In this document: in pieces, positions 50,211-60,071 of the stretch
How the letters are laid out: each line of letters begins with the position of its first letter
How positions within the stretch are numbered: position 1 is the stretch's first letter
Origin: Burkholderiales bacterium
Lineage (GTDB): Bacteria > Pseudomonadota > Gammaproteobacteria > Burkholderiales > Nitrosomonadaceae
Assembly: GCA_015075225.1 (NCBI GenBank)
Contig: JABTUQ010000002.1
Span: 1-64,000, forward strand
DNA: 64,000 bases
Direction: 5' to 3'
Translations under genes and position numbers: made by a program
The notes under the pieces: model-generated
The model's database searches: none
What the model was told of the DNA's origin: nothing
What the model saw: only the letters and a program-made list of their open reading frames with translations

Positions 50211-50239
50211 TTGACTTGGTTTTGTAAAACGTTCATAAT
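50211..50239 (+). promoter_or_regulatory. Strong promoter of the tRNA-tuf cluster
   Basis: TTGACT (50211-50216), 17-bp spacer, CATAAT (50234-50239). Five of six bases match consensus in each box, with optimal spacing. Transcription would start near 50246, just before tRNA-Tyr, and probably serves Tyr-Gly-Thr-tuf and possibly tRNA-Trp-secE-nusG. Confidence 0.75.
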
Positions 50240-50252
50240 GCTCTGCTATTTT

Positions 50253-50336
50253 GGAGGGGTTCCCGAGCGGTCAAAGGGATCAGACTGTAAATCTGACGGC
50301 TCTGCCTTCGAAGGTTCGAATCCTTCCCCTCCACCA
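50253..50336 (+). tRNA. tRNA-Tyr (anticodon GUA)
   Basis: 84 nt with encoded CCA and a long variable arm. Acceptor GGAGGGG/CCCCTCC; anticodon stem-loop CAGACTGTAAATCTG gives GTA. T-arm GAAGGTTCGAATCCTTC. First of the tRNA group before tuf. Confidence 0.96.
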
Positions 50337-50456
50337 GTTTTAGTAATAAGTAAATTAAAAATACACAAAAAGTTAATAGGCCGACTGTGCTGCGACTGGG
50401 TGGTTGTGCTGAAATAACTTTTTCGCGTAACCGTAAGGCAAATAGGCTGGGCATAA

Positions 50457-50530
50457 GCGGGTGTAGCTCAATGGTAGAGCAGAAGCCTTCCAAGCTTACG
50501 ACGAGGGTTCGATTCCCTTCACCCGCTCCA
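50457..50530 (+). tRNA. tRNA-Gly (anticodon UCC)
   Basis: 74 nt with CCA. Acceptor GCGGGTG with CACCCGC; anticodon loop in AAGCCTTCCAAGCTT gives TCC. T-arm GAGGGTTCGATTCCCTT. Same order as the enterobacterial tyrU-glyT-thrT-tufB cluster. Confidence 0.95.
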
Positions 50531-50554
50531 TATAGTGGCTAATTAAAATTGATT

Positions 50555-50629
<75 letters not shown>

Positions 50630-50694
50630 AGAAATGGCGGCTAAGTTTGATGATCTGCTGATGCAAGGCATTTATATAAAAGGAAACGGATGTA

Positions 50695-51885
50695 ATGGCG
50701 AAAAGTAAATTTGAGCGGGTGAAGCCGCATGTGAATGTGGGAACGATTGGTCATGTGGATCATGGTAAAACAACGTTGACGGCAGCGATCACGACAATAC
50801 TGACAAATAAGTTTGGCGGTGAAGCTAAGTCGTATGCTCAGATAGATTCGGCGCCCGAAGAGCGTGCGCGTGGAATTACGATCAATACATCGCACGTTGA
50901 ATACGAAACCGACAAACGCCATTATGCGCACGTAGATTGTCCTGGTCACGCAGATTATGTGAAGAACATGATTACAGGTGCGGCGCAAATGGATGGGGCC
51001 ATTTTGGTGGTCTCATCGGCAGATGGTCCGATGCCGCAAACCCGCGAGCACATATTGCTGGCCAGGCAGGTTGGGGTGCCTTATATCATCGTCTTTATGA
51101 ACAAGGCAGATATGGTGGACGATGCCGAGTTGCTTGAGCTGGTCGAAATGGAGATACGTGAATTATTGTCCAAATACGATTTTCCTGGTGATGATACTCC
51201 GATCATAGTGGGTTCGGCCTTGAAAGCACTAGAGGGAGATAAGAGTGAAATAGGCGAGCCTGCTATACTGAAGCTTGCTGAGGCGCTGGATACGTATATA
51301 CCGGAGCCACAAAGAGCGATTGATGGGGCGTTCATTATGCCTGTTGAGGATGTATTTTCGATTTCTGGTCGTGGCACGGTAGTGACTGGGCGTGTTGAGC
51401 GAGGCGTCATTAAGGTAGGTGAGGAAATTGAGATTGTTGGATTGAAGCCAACGGTCAAGACGGTCTGTACGGGTGTGGAAATGTTCCGGAAATTGTTGGA
51501 TCAGGGGCAGGCCGGTGACAATGTGGGTATTTTGTTAAGAGGTACCAAGCGCGAAGAGGTGGAGCGCGGTCAGGTATTGGCCAAGCCTGGCAGCATACTT
51601 CCACATACAAAATTTACTGCAGAAATTTATGTATTAAGCAAAGAAGAGGGTGGTCGCCATACGCCATTTTTTGCTGGGTATCGTCCACAGTTTTATTTCA
51701 GAACTACGGACGTGACTGGTTCAATTGAATTGCCAGCAGGAGTTGAGATGGTGATGCCTGGGGATAACGTATCTGTGACCGTTAATCTGATTGCGCCAAT
51801 TGCAATGGATGATGGTTTGCGGTTTGCTATTCGTGAGGGTGGGCGTACCGTTGGAGCAGGTGTTGTTGCTAAAGTAATTGAATAA
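50695..51885 (+). CDS. tuf: Elongation factor Tu (second, complete tuf copy)
   Basis: 396 residues, the standard length. GTPase motifs are GHVDHGKT (19-26), DCPGH (about 81-85) and NKAD (about 136-139). Domains II and III match the partial copy at 1-554 with 13 substitutions. Follows the tRNA-Tyr-Gly-Thr group and precedes tRNA-Trp, the tufB position. GC content is clearly higher than in the ribosomal operons. Confidence 0.98.
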   Translation: MAKSKFERVKPHVNVGTIGHVDHGKTTLTAAITTILTNKFGGEAKSYAQIDSAPEERARGITINTSHVEYETDKRHYAHVDCPGHADYVKNMITGAAQMDGAILVVSSADGPMPQTREHILLARQVGVPYIIVFMNKADMVDDAELLELVEMEIRELLSKYDFPGDDTPIIVGSALKALEGDKSEIGEPAILKLAEALDTYIPEPQRAIDGAFIMPVEDVFSISGRGTVVTGRVERGVIKVGEEIEIVGLKPTVKTVCTGVEMFRKLLDQGQAGDNVGILLRGTKREEVERGQVLAKPGSILPHTKFTAEIYVLSKEEGGRHTPFFAGYRPQFYFRTTDVTGSIELPAGVEMVMPGDNVSVTVNLIAPIAMDDGLRFAIREGGRTVGAGVVAKVIE

Positions 51886-51912
51886 GTAATTTATCGTTTA
51901 TAAGTGGAAAAT

Positions 51913-51988
51913 AGGCCAGTAGCTCAATTGGCAGAGCGTCGGTCTCCAAAACCGAAGGTTGGGGGTTCGATGCCCTCCTGGCCTGCCA
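51913..51988 (+). tRNA. tRNA-Trp (anticodon CCA)
   Basis: 76 nt with CCA. Acceptor AGGCCAG/CTGGCCT; anticodon stem CGGTC-type with loop CTCCAAA, giving CCA. T-arm GGGGGTTCGATGCCCTC. Located between tuf and secE, as in many proteobacteria. Confidence 0.96.
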
Positions 51989-52114
51989 TCAGAAAAATAA
52001 AAAAGTAGTGGCGTAATTTGGAATTGGAATTTAAAGCATAGGATTTTTTCATATCTGTTTTGTTTGAAGAACTAATGAATCTGATATGTTAAATGTAAAC
52101 CAAGAGATAAAAGA

Positions 52115-52459
52115 GTGAATAAACTTAAGCTTGGATTGGCAATATTTTTAGCGGTTGCTGGTTTTTTCAGCTTTTATTTTTTTCAGGATAATCCAATGGT
52201 GGTCAGGGTGTTGGTCCTGTTGCTATCATTGGTATTTGCTTTTGTGGTTGTGTTATTTACGACACAGGGAAAGCAGTTATTTGTTTTTTTTAAGGATTCA
52301 ATAGAAGAAGTAAAAAAAGTAATCTGGCCCAGTAAAAAAGAAACGTTGCAGATGGCGGGGGTTGTATGTGCGTTTGTTGTAACTATGGCGTTTTTTTTGT
52401 GGATTGTGGATTCAAGTTTAATGATGATCGTGAAATATGTTATGGGACAGGAAAATTGA
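52115..52459 (+). CDS. secE: Preprotein translocase subunit SecE
   Basis: Clamps SecY in the translocon. It has 114 residues from a GTG (52115), the three-helix proteobacterial form. The conserved amphipathic segment FFKDSIEEVKKVIWPSKKET precedes the last membrane helix. Partner secY is at 9870. Confidence 0.95.
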   Translation: MNKLKLGLAIFLAVAGFFSFYFFQDNPMVVRVLVLLLSLVFAFVVVLFTTQGKQLFVFFKDSIEEVKKVIWPSKKETLQMAGVVCAFVVTMAFFLWIVDSSLMMIVKYVMGQEN

Positions 52460-52477
52460 AAGTGTTCCGGGAGGAAT

Positions 52478-53011
52478 ATGAGTAAAAAATGGTATGCCGT
52501 ACATACCTACTCAGGTTTTGAAAAGAGTGTAAAAAAGGCTATAAAAGATCGAATAGCGCAGCAAAAACTTGAGAGTAAGTTTGGTGAAATTCTAATACCT
52601 GTCGAAGAAGTGATTGAGGTTAAAGGTGGCCAAAAAAATATAAGTGAACGGAAATTTTTTCCAAGTTATATTTTGATTGAAATGGAAATGACCGATGAAA
52701 CTTGGCATTTGGTAAAAGGTACGCCGAAGGTCACGGGTTTTGTTGGGGGAACTGCAACACAACCAGTCCCAATAAGCCATAAAGAAATAGAAAATGTATT
52801 TAATCAGGTAAGAGAGGGTGTAGAGAAGCCTAAACCAAAGGTGATCTTTGAAGCTGGTGAGGCTGTTAGAGTAAAAGAGGGGCCGTTTACCGATTTTCAT
52901 GGAAATGTAGAAGAAGTTAACTATGATAAAAGTAAGCTGAGAGTGTCAGTATCAATCTTTGGAAGACCCACTCCTGTTGAGTTGGATTTTCATCAGGTTG
53001 ATAAAACATAA
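52478..53011 (+). CDS. nusG: Transcription termination/antitermination protein NusG
   Basis: RNAP-associated elongation factor. It has 177 residues: the NGN domain ([20 protein letters not shown]), [10 protein letters not shown], and the C-terminal KOW domain ([20 protein letters not shown]). Directly follows secE in the classical pair. Confidence 0.97.
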   Translation: MSKKWYAVHTYSGFEKSVKKAIKDRIAQQKLESKFGEILIPVEEVIEVKGGQKNISERKFFPSYILIEMEMTDETWHLVKGTPKVTGFVGGTATQPVPISHKEIENVFNQVREGVEKPKPKVIFEAGEAVRVKEGPFTDFHGNVEEVNYDKSKLRVSVSIFGRPTPVELDFHQVDKT

Positions 53012-53122
53012 TAAAAATAGTTCCTATATAAAGCACCGTATATTATTGAAGGTTTGCAAAAATTAACAAGGGGGAGGGTATTAGGAAAATTACTCGACTG
53101 AACCCCAAAACAGGAGAAAATC

Positions 53123-53554
53123 TTGGCAAAAAAAATTATAGGTTATATAAAACTACAAATACCGGCGGGTAAAGCTAATCCAAGTCCACCTGTAGGTCCG
53201 GCACTTGGGCAAAGGCAGCTGAATATCATGGAATTTTGTAAAGCGTTTAACGCAGCAACACAAAAAATGGAGCCGGGGTTGCCTGTTCCGGTAGTAATTA
53301 CAGCTTACGCTGATAAAAGTTTTACATTTGTTCTAAAAACAACGCCTGCAGCTGTGTTAATTAAAAAATTGGCTGGTCTAACTAAGGGCAGTGCGCAGCC
53401 GCATATAGATAAGGTTGGTAAATTAACGCGTAGCCAAGCAGAAGAAATTGCAAAGATTAAAATGGCCGACCTCACTGCTGCAGATATGGATGCGGCCGTA
53501 CGGACGATTGCTGGTAGCGCTAGAAGCATGGGCGTAGAAGTAGAGGGGGTGTGA
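53123..53554 (+). CDS. rplK: 50S ribosomal protein L11
   Basis: GTPase-centre protein. It has 143 residues from a TTG start (53123) behind [30 protein letters not shown] then [20 protein letters not shown] is the signature. The 111 bp before it contain no gene. One bp precedes rplA; in enterics L1 represses at the L11 leader. Confidence 0.96.
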   Translation: MAKKIIGYIKLQIPAGKANPSPPVGPALGQRQLNIMEFCKAFNAATQKMEPGLPVPVVITAYADKSFTFVLKTTPAAVLIKKLAGLTKGSAQPHIDKVGKLTRSQAEEIAKIKMADLTAADMDAAVRTIAGSARSMGVEVEGV

Positions 53555-53555
53555 T

Positions 53556-54248
53556 ATGGCTAAAACGTCAAAGCGTTATAGGGAAATAATTCAGAAAGTT
53601 GATCGCGATCGTTTATATCCATTAATGGATGCATTAGCACTTGTGAAAGAGACAGCAGTAGCTAAATTTGATGAATCAGTTGATGTCGCTATAAATTTGG
53701 GTATTGATGTAAGAAAATCGGATCAAGTGGTGAGAGGATCTGTGGTTTTGCCATCAGGAACAGGAAAGACGATTAGAGTGGCTGTTTTTGCACAAGGTGA
53801 TAAAGCCAAAGAAGCATTGGATGTTGGTGCAGATGTAGTCGGCTTTGAGGATCTTGCGGAGCAGGTGAAGGCTGGTGAAATTAATTTTGATTTGGCTATA
53901 GCAAGCCCAGATGCGATGCGAATAGTTGGGCAATTAGGTCAGATATTAGGTCCGCGAGGATTAATGCCAAATCCAAAGGTCGGTACAGTAACAGTAGATG
54001 TTGCTGGTGCAGTAAGAAATGCAAAAGCTGGCCAAATACAGTACAGAGCTGATAAGGCAGGTATAGTTCACTGTACAGTGGGCAGAGCTTCTTTTGGTGT
54101 AGAAGCTTTAAAAACAAACATTATGGCTTTAATTGATGCTTTAAATAAATCTAAGCCTGTAACATCAAAAGGTGTATACCTACGCAAGATGGCAATCTCA
54201 AGTACGATGGGGGTTGGTGTGCGAGTGGATCATACGGGAATTAATTAG
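53556..54248 (+). CDS. rplA: 50S ribosomal protein L1
   Basis: L1-stalk protein and usual translational repressor of rplK-rplA. It has 230 residues with [20 protein letters not shown] and [16 protein letters not shown]. Intact. Confidence 0.97.
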   Translation: MAKTSKRYREIIQKVDRDRLYPLMDALALVKETAVAKFDESVDVAINLGIDVRKSDQVVRGSVVLPSGTGKTIRVAVFAQGDKAKEALDVGADVVGFEDLAEQVKAGEINFDLAIASPDAMRIVGQLGQILGPRGLMPNPKVGTVTVDVAGAVRNAKAGQIQYRADKAGIVHCTVGRASFGVEALKTNIMALIDALNKSKPVTSKGVYLRKMAISSTMGVGVRVDHTGIN

Positions 54249-54301
54249 ATTTGATGGAAAGGCTTTGGGCTGCTGGTGATAAATCAGCAGGTTATCAAAG
54301 A

Positions 54302-54515
54302 CCGTTGGGGTGAAAGAAATCCATAGCAAATGATTTTTATTTAAAATAAATTTGTTACTGGTTAACTTCAAAACAGTAACTTAATTGTAATCGTACACAA
54401 ATAGTGCTGGTTTAGTATAAAAGTACTGTAATTGTTACGTTTATGCCCAACGTAGATGGCGAACCCATAGGCAGGTAGAGAAAAATCTCCTGATTAGGAC
54501 GCCGTTTAAATTAAG
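54302..54515 (+). promoter_or_regulatory. L10 leader (ribosomal protein autoregulatory element)
   Basis: The 325-bp gap between rplA and rplJ holds a structured leader. CGTTGGG (54304-54310) pairs with CCCAACG (54446-54452). It is followed by GTAGATGGCGAACCC and a terminal part ending TCCTGATTAGGACGCC, the pattern of the L10(L12)4-binding leader. In this model L10-L12 represses rplJL translation. The inner part includes an A+T-rich insert with a possible internal promoter (TAGTATAAAAGTACT near 54413). Confidence 0.7.
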
Positions 54516-54517
54516 GT

Positions 54518-54534
54518 GTTATCTTTTTGATAAC
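54518..54534 (+). promoter_or_regulatory. Small perfect hairpin before rplJ
   Basis: GTTATC, loop TTTTT, GATAAC. It lies between the L10 leader and the rplJ ribosome-binding site (GGAGAG, 54563-54568) and may control access to it. Confidence 0.45.
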
Positions 54535-54573
54535 GGTAGGTTTTATTGGCTGAATTCTAACTGGAGAGAAGTT

Positions 54574-55089
54574 TTGAGTCATAATCTCGAGGAAAAGAAG
54601 GCAATAGTGGCTGAAATAAACAGTCAAGTTGCTAAAGCTCAGGCGATAATTATTGCCGAGTATCGTGGGTTAGAGGTTGATCAGTTTACCCGATTGCGAG
54701 TCAAGGCGCGTGAAACTGGAATTTATTTTCGGGTAGTTAAGAATACATTTGCAAGAAGAGCTGTAGCTAATACACCGTTTTCAGGTTTGGCTGAGTCAAT
54801 GGTGGGGCCATTAGCATACGGAATAGGTGGAGATCCTGTTGCTACCGCGAAAGTTTTTCATGATTTTGCCAAAAATAATGACCGTTTTGTAATTAAAGCT
54901 GGGGCGATGGCTGGGGTGGTAATGTCCGACAAAGACGTGGCTACTTTGGCTGCACTACCAAGCAGAGAGGAATTGTTATCTAGATTACTTGGCACCATGC
55001 AAGCGCCTATTGCAAAATTTGTTAGAACACTTAATGAGGTGCCTTCAAAATTTGTACGTGGACTGGCAGCAGTGCGAGATAAGAAATAG
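54574..55089 (+). CDS. rplJ: 50S ribosomal protein L10
   Basis: Base of the L7/L12 stalk. It has 171 residues from a TTG (54574) preceded by [30 protein letters not shown], then [20 protein letters not shown] and [10 protein letters not shown] are typical. Non-ATG start fits its translational control. Confidence 0.96.
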   Translation: MSHNLEEKKAIVAEINSQVAKAQAIIIAEYRGLEVDQFTRLRVKARETGIYFRVVKNTFARRAVANTPFSGLAESMVGPLAYGIGGDPVATAKVFHDFAKNNDRFVIKAGAMAGVVMSDKDVATLAALPSREELLSRLLGTMQAPIAKFVRTLNEVPSKFVRGLAAVRDKK

Positions 55090-55163
55090 CTTGTATATTA
55101 TCGAAGCAAAGTGCGATAAGTAAACTGATCAAAATCATAATTTAATTGATATTAGGAGAAAAA

Positions 55164-55541
55164 ATGGTTATGGCAAAAGCGGAAATTTTAGAATCCATTG
55201 CAAGTATGACGGTTTTAGAATTATCTGAACTGATTAAGGAGATGGAGGAAAAGTTTGGTGTTTCAGCGGCTGCCGCTACAGTCGCGGTTGCAGCTGCTCC
55301 CACTGCAGCTGCTGCGGCTGTTGAGGAGCAGACTGAATTTTCTGTGATTCTTACTGCAGCGGGTGATAACAAGGTTAATGTGATTAAAGTTGTCAGAGCT
55401 GTTACAGGATTGGGATTGAAAGAAGCAAAAGATTTGGTTGATGGTGCTCCCAAGACGGTAAAAGAGGGTATCTCCAAGGAAGATGCTGAATCTCTTAAGA
55501 AGCAGTTAGTTGAAGCTGGTGCTGGCTGTGAAATAAAATAA
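55164..55541 (+). CDS. rplL: 50S ribosomal protein L7/L12
   Basis: Stalk protein recruiting translation factors. 125 residues from the ATG at 55164 ([20 protein letters not shown]), behind TTAGGAGAAAA. It has an Ala-rich hinge and the C-terminal domain [13 protein letters not shown] (here [20 protein letters not shown]) with [20 protein letters not shown]. Confidence 0.97.
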   Translation: MVMAKAEILESIASMTVLELSELIKEMEEKFGVSAAAATVAVAAAPTAAAAAVEEQTEFSVILTAAGDNKVNVIKVVRAVTGLGLKEAKDLVDGAPKTVKEGISKEDAESLKKQLVEAGAGCEIK

Positions 55542-55556
55542 AATTATTGTTTTTTT

Positions 55557-55595
55557 AAGGCTGGCAAGTGCGCAAAGTGCTGCCAGCCTTTTTTG
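55557..55595 (+). terminator. Rho-independent terminator/attenuator after rplL
   Basis: AAGGCTGGCA ... TGCCAGCCTT stem followed by TTTTTTG, 15 bp after the rplL stop. In related bacteria a partial terminator here lets a fraction of transcripts read into rpoBC. Confidence 0.85.
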
Positions 55596-55862
55596 TATGT
55601 GAAAGACTTTTTACGTAAAATAACGTTTTTTAGTTGCGCAGCTACAAAGATTTGAGTATTAATGCAAACTCTAGATCCAATCAAAAGGCTTGTTTACATA
55701 TCTTTATATATAAATAGCGAGCCACTTGGAGACGGGTTCTCTATATGGTTATCGCGTCTTTTGCAGGTAGGTTAAAATTACAATTTTGGTGGAATTTGGT
55801 TTTTCCAAATACACTTTCAATATCCCGCAAAATCATCACACCCCAGAGCACGGAGAAATTTA

Positions 55863-58800
55863 ATGAATTATTCATTCGCCGAGAAAAAGCGTATACGGAA
55901 AAGTTTTGCCAAGCGTGCCAGCATTCTACCATTTCCATTTCTTCTTGCCACCCAAATACAGTCCTATAATGATTTTCTGCAGGCTGAAATAGCTCCGGGT
56001 AAACGAAAAAATCAAGGGTTGCAAGCAGCATTTAATTCCGCCTTTCCAATTGAAAGTCATTCAAACAATGCTCGGCTGGATTTTATAAGCTATACACTTG
56101 GCTCTACTGTATTTGATGTCAAAGAATGTCAGCAAAGAGGGCTCACATACGCGGCGCCATTAAGAGCCAGGGTTAGATTGACTATTTTAGATAAAGAAGC
56201 ATCGAAACCCACAGTCAAGGAGGTAAAAGAGCAGGAAGTGTATATGGGGGAAATCCCTCTCATGAATGATACAGGCTCTTTTATTGTTAATGGTACTGAA
56301 CGTGTGATTGTTTCGCAGTTACATCGTTCACCCGGAGTATTTTTTGAGCACGATCGTGGTAAGACTCATTCATCCGGCAAGTTACTTTTTTCTGCTCGCA
56401 TAATTCCATATCGTGGATCTTGGTTGGATTTCGAATTCGATCCCAAAGATTATGTTTATTTTAGAATTGATCGTCGCCGTAAAATGCCCGTAACTACGCT
56501 ATTAAAAGCGATGGGTTATTCCCCAGCTCAGATTCTTGCGGATTTTTTTGAGTTTGATCACTTTACTTTCTTGGGTGATAAAATTTACTTTAACCTCGTG
56601 CCTGAGCGTTTACGCGGGGAGTTGGCTGTTTTTGATATTGTCTCTGACGATGGTAAGGTTTTTGTTCAGAAAGATAAGCGAATAACGGCAAAGCATGTTC
56701 GTGATTTACAGCAAGCGAATCTTACTAAAATTTCGGTACCAGAAGAATTTTTGCTTGGGAAGATTCTGGCTAAAGATCTTGTAGATAAAGAAACGGGTGA
56801 AATCGTAGCCCTTGCAAATAGTGAAATAAATGAAATCTTACTTGAGCAGATCAGAAAAACACAAAACGGTGAAGTAAGTACACTGTTTATAAATGATCTT
56901 AATCATGGGCCTTATATTTCACAAACACTAAGAGTGGACGAAACTGCTGATCAGATGTCAGCGCAAGTCGCTATATACAGAATGATGCGTCCTGGCGAAC
57001 CGCCTACTGAAGAGGCGGTATTGGCATTGTTCAACGGCTTGTTTTATTCCCCGGAGCGTTATGATTTGTCCGTTGTAGGGCGGATGAAATTTAATCGTCG
57101 AGTGGGACGTGAGGAATTGACCGGGGCGACAATCTTATCAAATGACGATATTGTTGATGTCATCAAAATCCTGGTTGAGTTGCGGAATGGTCGTGGAGAA
57201 ATTGATGATATAGACCATTTGGGTAATCGTCGTGTCCGCTCTGTTGGTGAACTGGCTGAAAATCAATTCAGAGCTGGGTTGGCTCGTGTAGAAAAGGCAG
57301 TAAAAGAGCGTTTAAGTCAGGCTGAATCTGAAAACTTGATGCCGCACGATTTTATTAATGCTAAGCCGGTGTCTTCCGCTATCCGTGAATTCTTTGGGTC
57401 GAGTCAATTGTCCCAGTTTATGGATCAAACTAATCCATTGTCAGAGGTTACTCATAAAAGGCGTATTTCCGCATTGGGGCCAGGCGGCTTGACTCGTGAA
57501 CGAGCAGGCTTTGAGGTGCGAGATGTGCACCCGACTCATTATGGTCGTGTTTGCCCAATTGAGACACCAGAAGGTCCTAATATTGGACTGATTAACTCGC
57601 TGGCACTTTATGCCAGGACAAATGAATATGGATTTATAGAAACTCCATATCGAATGGTCAAAAAAATGGGCATGTAACCGAAGACGTTGTATATCTTTCC
57701 GCTATTGAAGAAAGTCAGTATGTGATTGCACAGGCAAACGCAAATTTTGATGAGCATGGTGTCTTTGCTGACGAAGTTGTTTCTTGCCGTCATAAAAATG
57801 AATTTACCTTGGCATCCAAAGACCAAGTTGAGTATGTCGACATTGCTCCTGCGCAAATTGTTTCCGTAGCCGCATCGCTAATACCATTTCTTGAGCATGA
57901 TGATGCTAACCGTGCATTAATGGGATCCAACATGCAACGGCAAGCCGTTCCGTGTTTGCGTGCTGAAAAACCTTTAGTGGGTACAGGAATTGAACGGGTG
58001 GTTGCTGTGCATTCAGGGACAGCAGTCAGGACGGTTCGTGGTGGCGTGGTGGATTATGTTGATGCAGGTCGTGTAGTCATACGTGTGCATGATGCCGAAG
58101 CGCGCGCAGGTGAGGTTGGTGTAGATATCTATAACCTCACAAAATATACACGCTCAAACCAAAATACTAACATTAATCAAAGGCCCATCGTGAAAGTGGG
58201 CGATATGGTTGCTCGTGAAGATGTGATAGCGGATGGTGCTTCTACTGATCTGGGTGAGTTGGCTCTTGGTCAGAATATGCTGATAGCGTTCATGCCCTGG
58301 AATGGACTTAATTTTGAAGATTCAATCCTGATATCCGAGCGAGTGGTGTCCGATGATCGGTTTACTTCAATCCATATTGAAGAGCTTTCTGCTGTTAGCC
58401 GGGATACAAAACTTGGAACTGAGGAAATAACGGCTGATATACCTAACTTATCTGAGCGTCAACGCGCTCGTCTTGATGAATCCGGGATTGTTTACATTGG
58501 AGCCGAGGTTGAGGCGGGTGATGTCTTGGTGGGTAAGGTAACGCCTAAAAGTGAAACACAGTTAACTCCTGAAGAAAAATTATTGCGGGCGATTTTTGGA
58601 GAAAAGGCTTCCGATGTCAAGGATACATCCTTGCATGTGCCGGCTGGTATTTCTGGTACTGTGATTGACGTGCAGGTTTTTACTCGTGAAGGGGTTGATC
58701 GTGATAAACGTTCAAAGCAAATTATTGCGGATGAACTGGGTCGATTCAAAAAAGATCTTGCAGATCAGATGCGTATTGTAGAAGCAGATGCATTTCAACG

Positions 58801-59938
58801 TGCGGAACGCTTGCTTACTGGAAAAGTAGCTGCTGGCGGGCCAAAAAAACTGGCGAAAAACTCGACTATCACTCGCGAATATCTCGAAGGTGTGGAAAGA
58901 CATCATTGGTTTGATATACGGTTGGTTGATGAGAGCGCAAGTTTGCAGCTAGAACAAATTCAAGATAGTTTGGTTCAAAAGCGCAAGCTGTTTGATCTGG
59001 CATTTGAAGAAAAACACAGAAAACTTTCTCAAGGTGATGAGCTGCCACCAGGAGTACAAAAAATGGTGAAAGTGTATATTGCCGTTAAAAGGAGGTTGCA
59101 GCCCGGTGATAAGATGGCGGGCAGACATGGAAATAAAGGTGTTGTTTCCAAGATTGTACCAGTGGAGGATATGCCTTATATGGCTGATGGCACTCCAGTT
59201 GATGTGGTGTTGAATCCATTGGGTGTTCCGTCACGGATGAATATCGGCCAGGTACTTGAGGTGCATTTGGGGTGGGCAGCTAAAGAATTGGGTAAGCGTG
59301 TGAATGAAATGTTAGTCTCCCAACAGAATGTTTCCGAGATTCGAGGCTTTCTCAATAAAATTTATAACGATAGCGGTAAGAAGGAAGATCTGGTTTCTCT
59401 AAATGATGTGGAAGTGCTGGAGCTGGCAAAGAATTTATCAAATGGCGTACCTTTTGCCACACCTGTCTTTGATGGAGCGCATGAATCGGAAATTAAACAG
59501 ATGTTGGGCCTGGCTGGATTGCCAGAATCAGGCCAGGCCACTCTTTACGATGGCAGGACAGGAGAGGCTTTTGATCGTCCTGTGACCGTGGGTTATATGC
59601 ATGTGTTAAAACTTCATCATCTGGTAGATGACAAGATGCATGCGCGCTCGACAGGTCCATACAGCCTTGTTACCCAACAACCACTCGGCGGTAAAGCACA
59701 ATTTGGTGGCCAGCGGTTCGGAGAGATGGAGGTTTGGGCGCTAGAGGCTTATGGTGCGTCCTATACGCTTCAGGAAATGCTGACCGTCAAATCTGATGAC
59801 GTTAATGGTCGAACTAAGGTGTATGAGAGTATCGTCAAAGGAGATCATAAAATTGATGCAGGCATGCCGGAATCATTCAATGTGCTGGTTAAGGAAATCA
59901 GATCTTTGGGGCTGGATATTGATCTAGAGCAGCATTGA
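55863..59938 (+). CDS. rpoB: RNA polymerase beta subunit (one-base frameshift as read)
   Basis: Catalytic core subunit. ATG at 55863 ([20 protein letters not shown]). The rifampicin region [20 protein letters not shown] and [18 protein letters not shown] is at about 57400-57510. The frame breaks at an A7 run (57660-57666): one more A gives [20 protein letters not shown] and continues to the stop at 59938 ([26 protein letters not shown]). Truncation there would be lethal, so error or slippage. The 267 bp upstream, after the terminator, have no gene. Confidence 0.96.
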
Positions 59939-60071
59939 TGTTTAATTTCTTCAATATTTACATGTTCTATCTTGATTCTGCACGATAGTTTTGTTGGTCC
60001 CTATAAAAAATAGCGATCCGGATTTCCGTTGACATAGTCCAGGTTTATACGTTGATTCACAGGAGTGACAC

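Noticed and set aside
50211..50493. Short open frames on both strands over the tRNA-Tyr/Gly region
   Set aside because: They overlap well-formed tRNA genes and a promoter, with no ribosome-binding site or family similarity.
55600..55862. Separate rpoB promoter (TTTACA ... TATATA region near 55693)
   Set aside because: Box spacing is 10-15 bp at best; not convincing in A+T-rich DNA.
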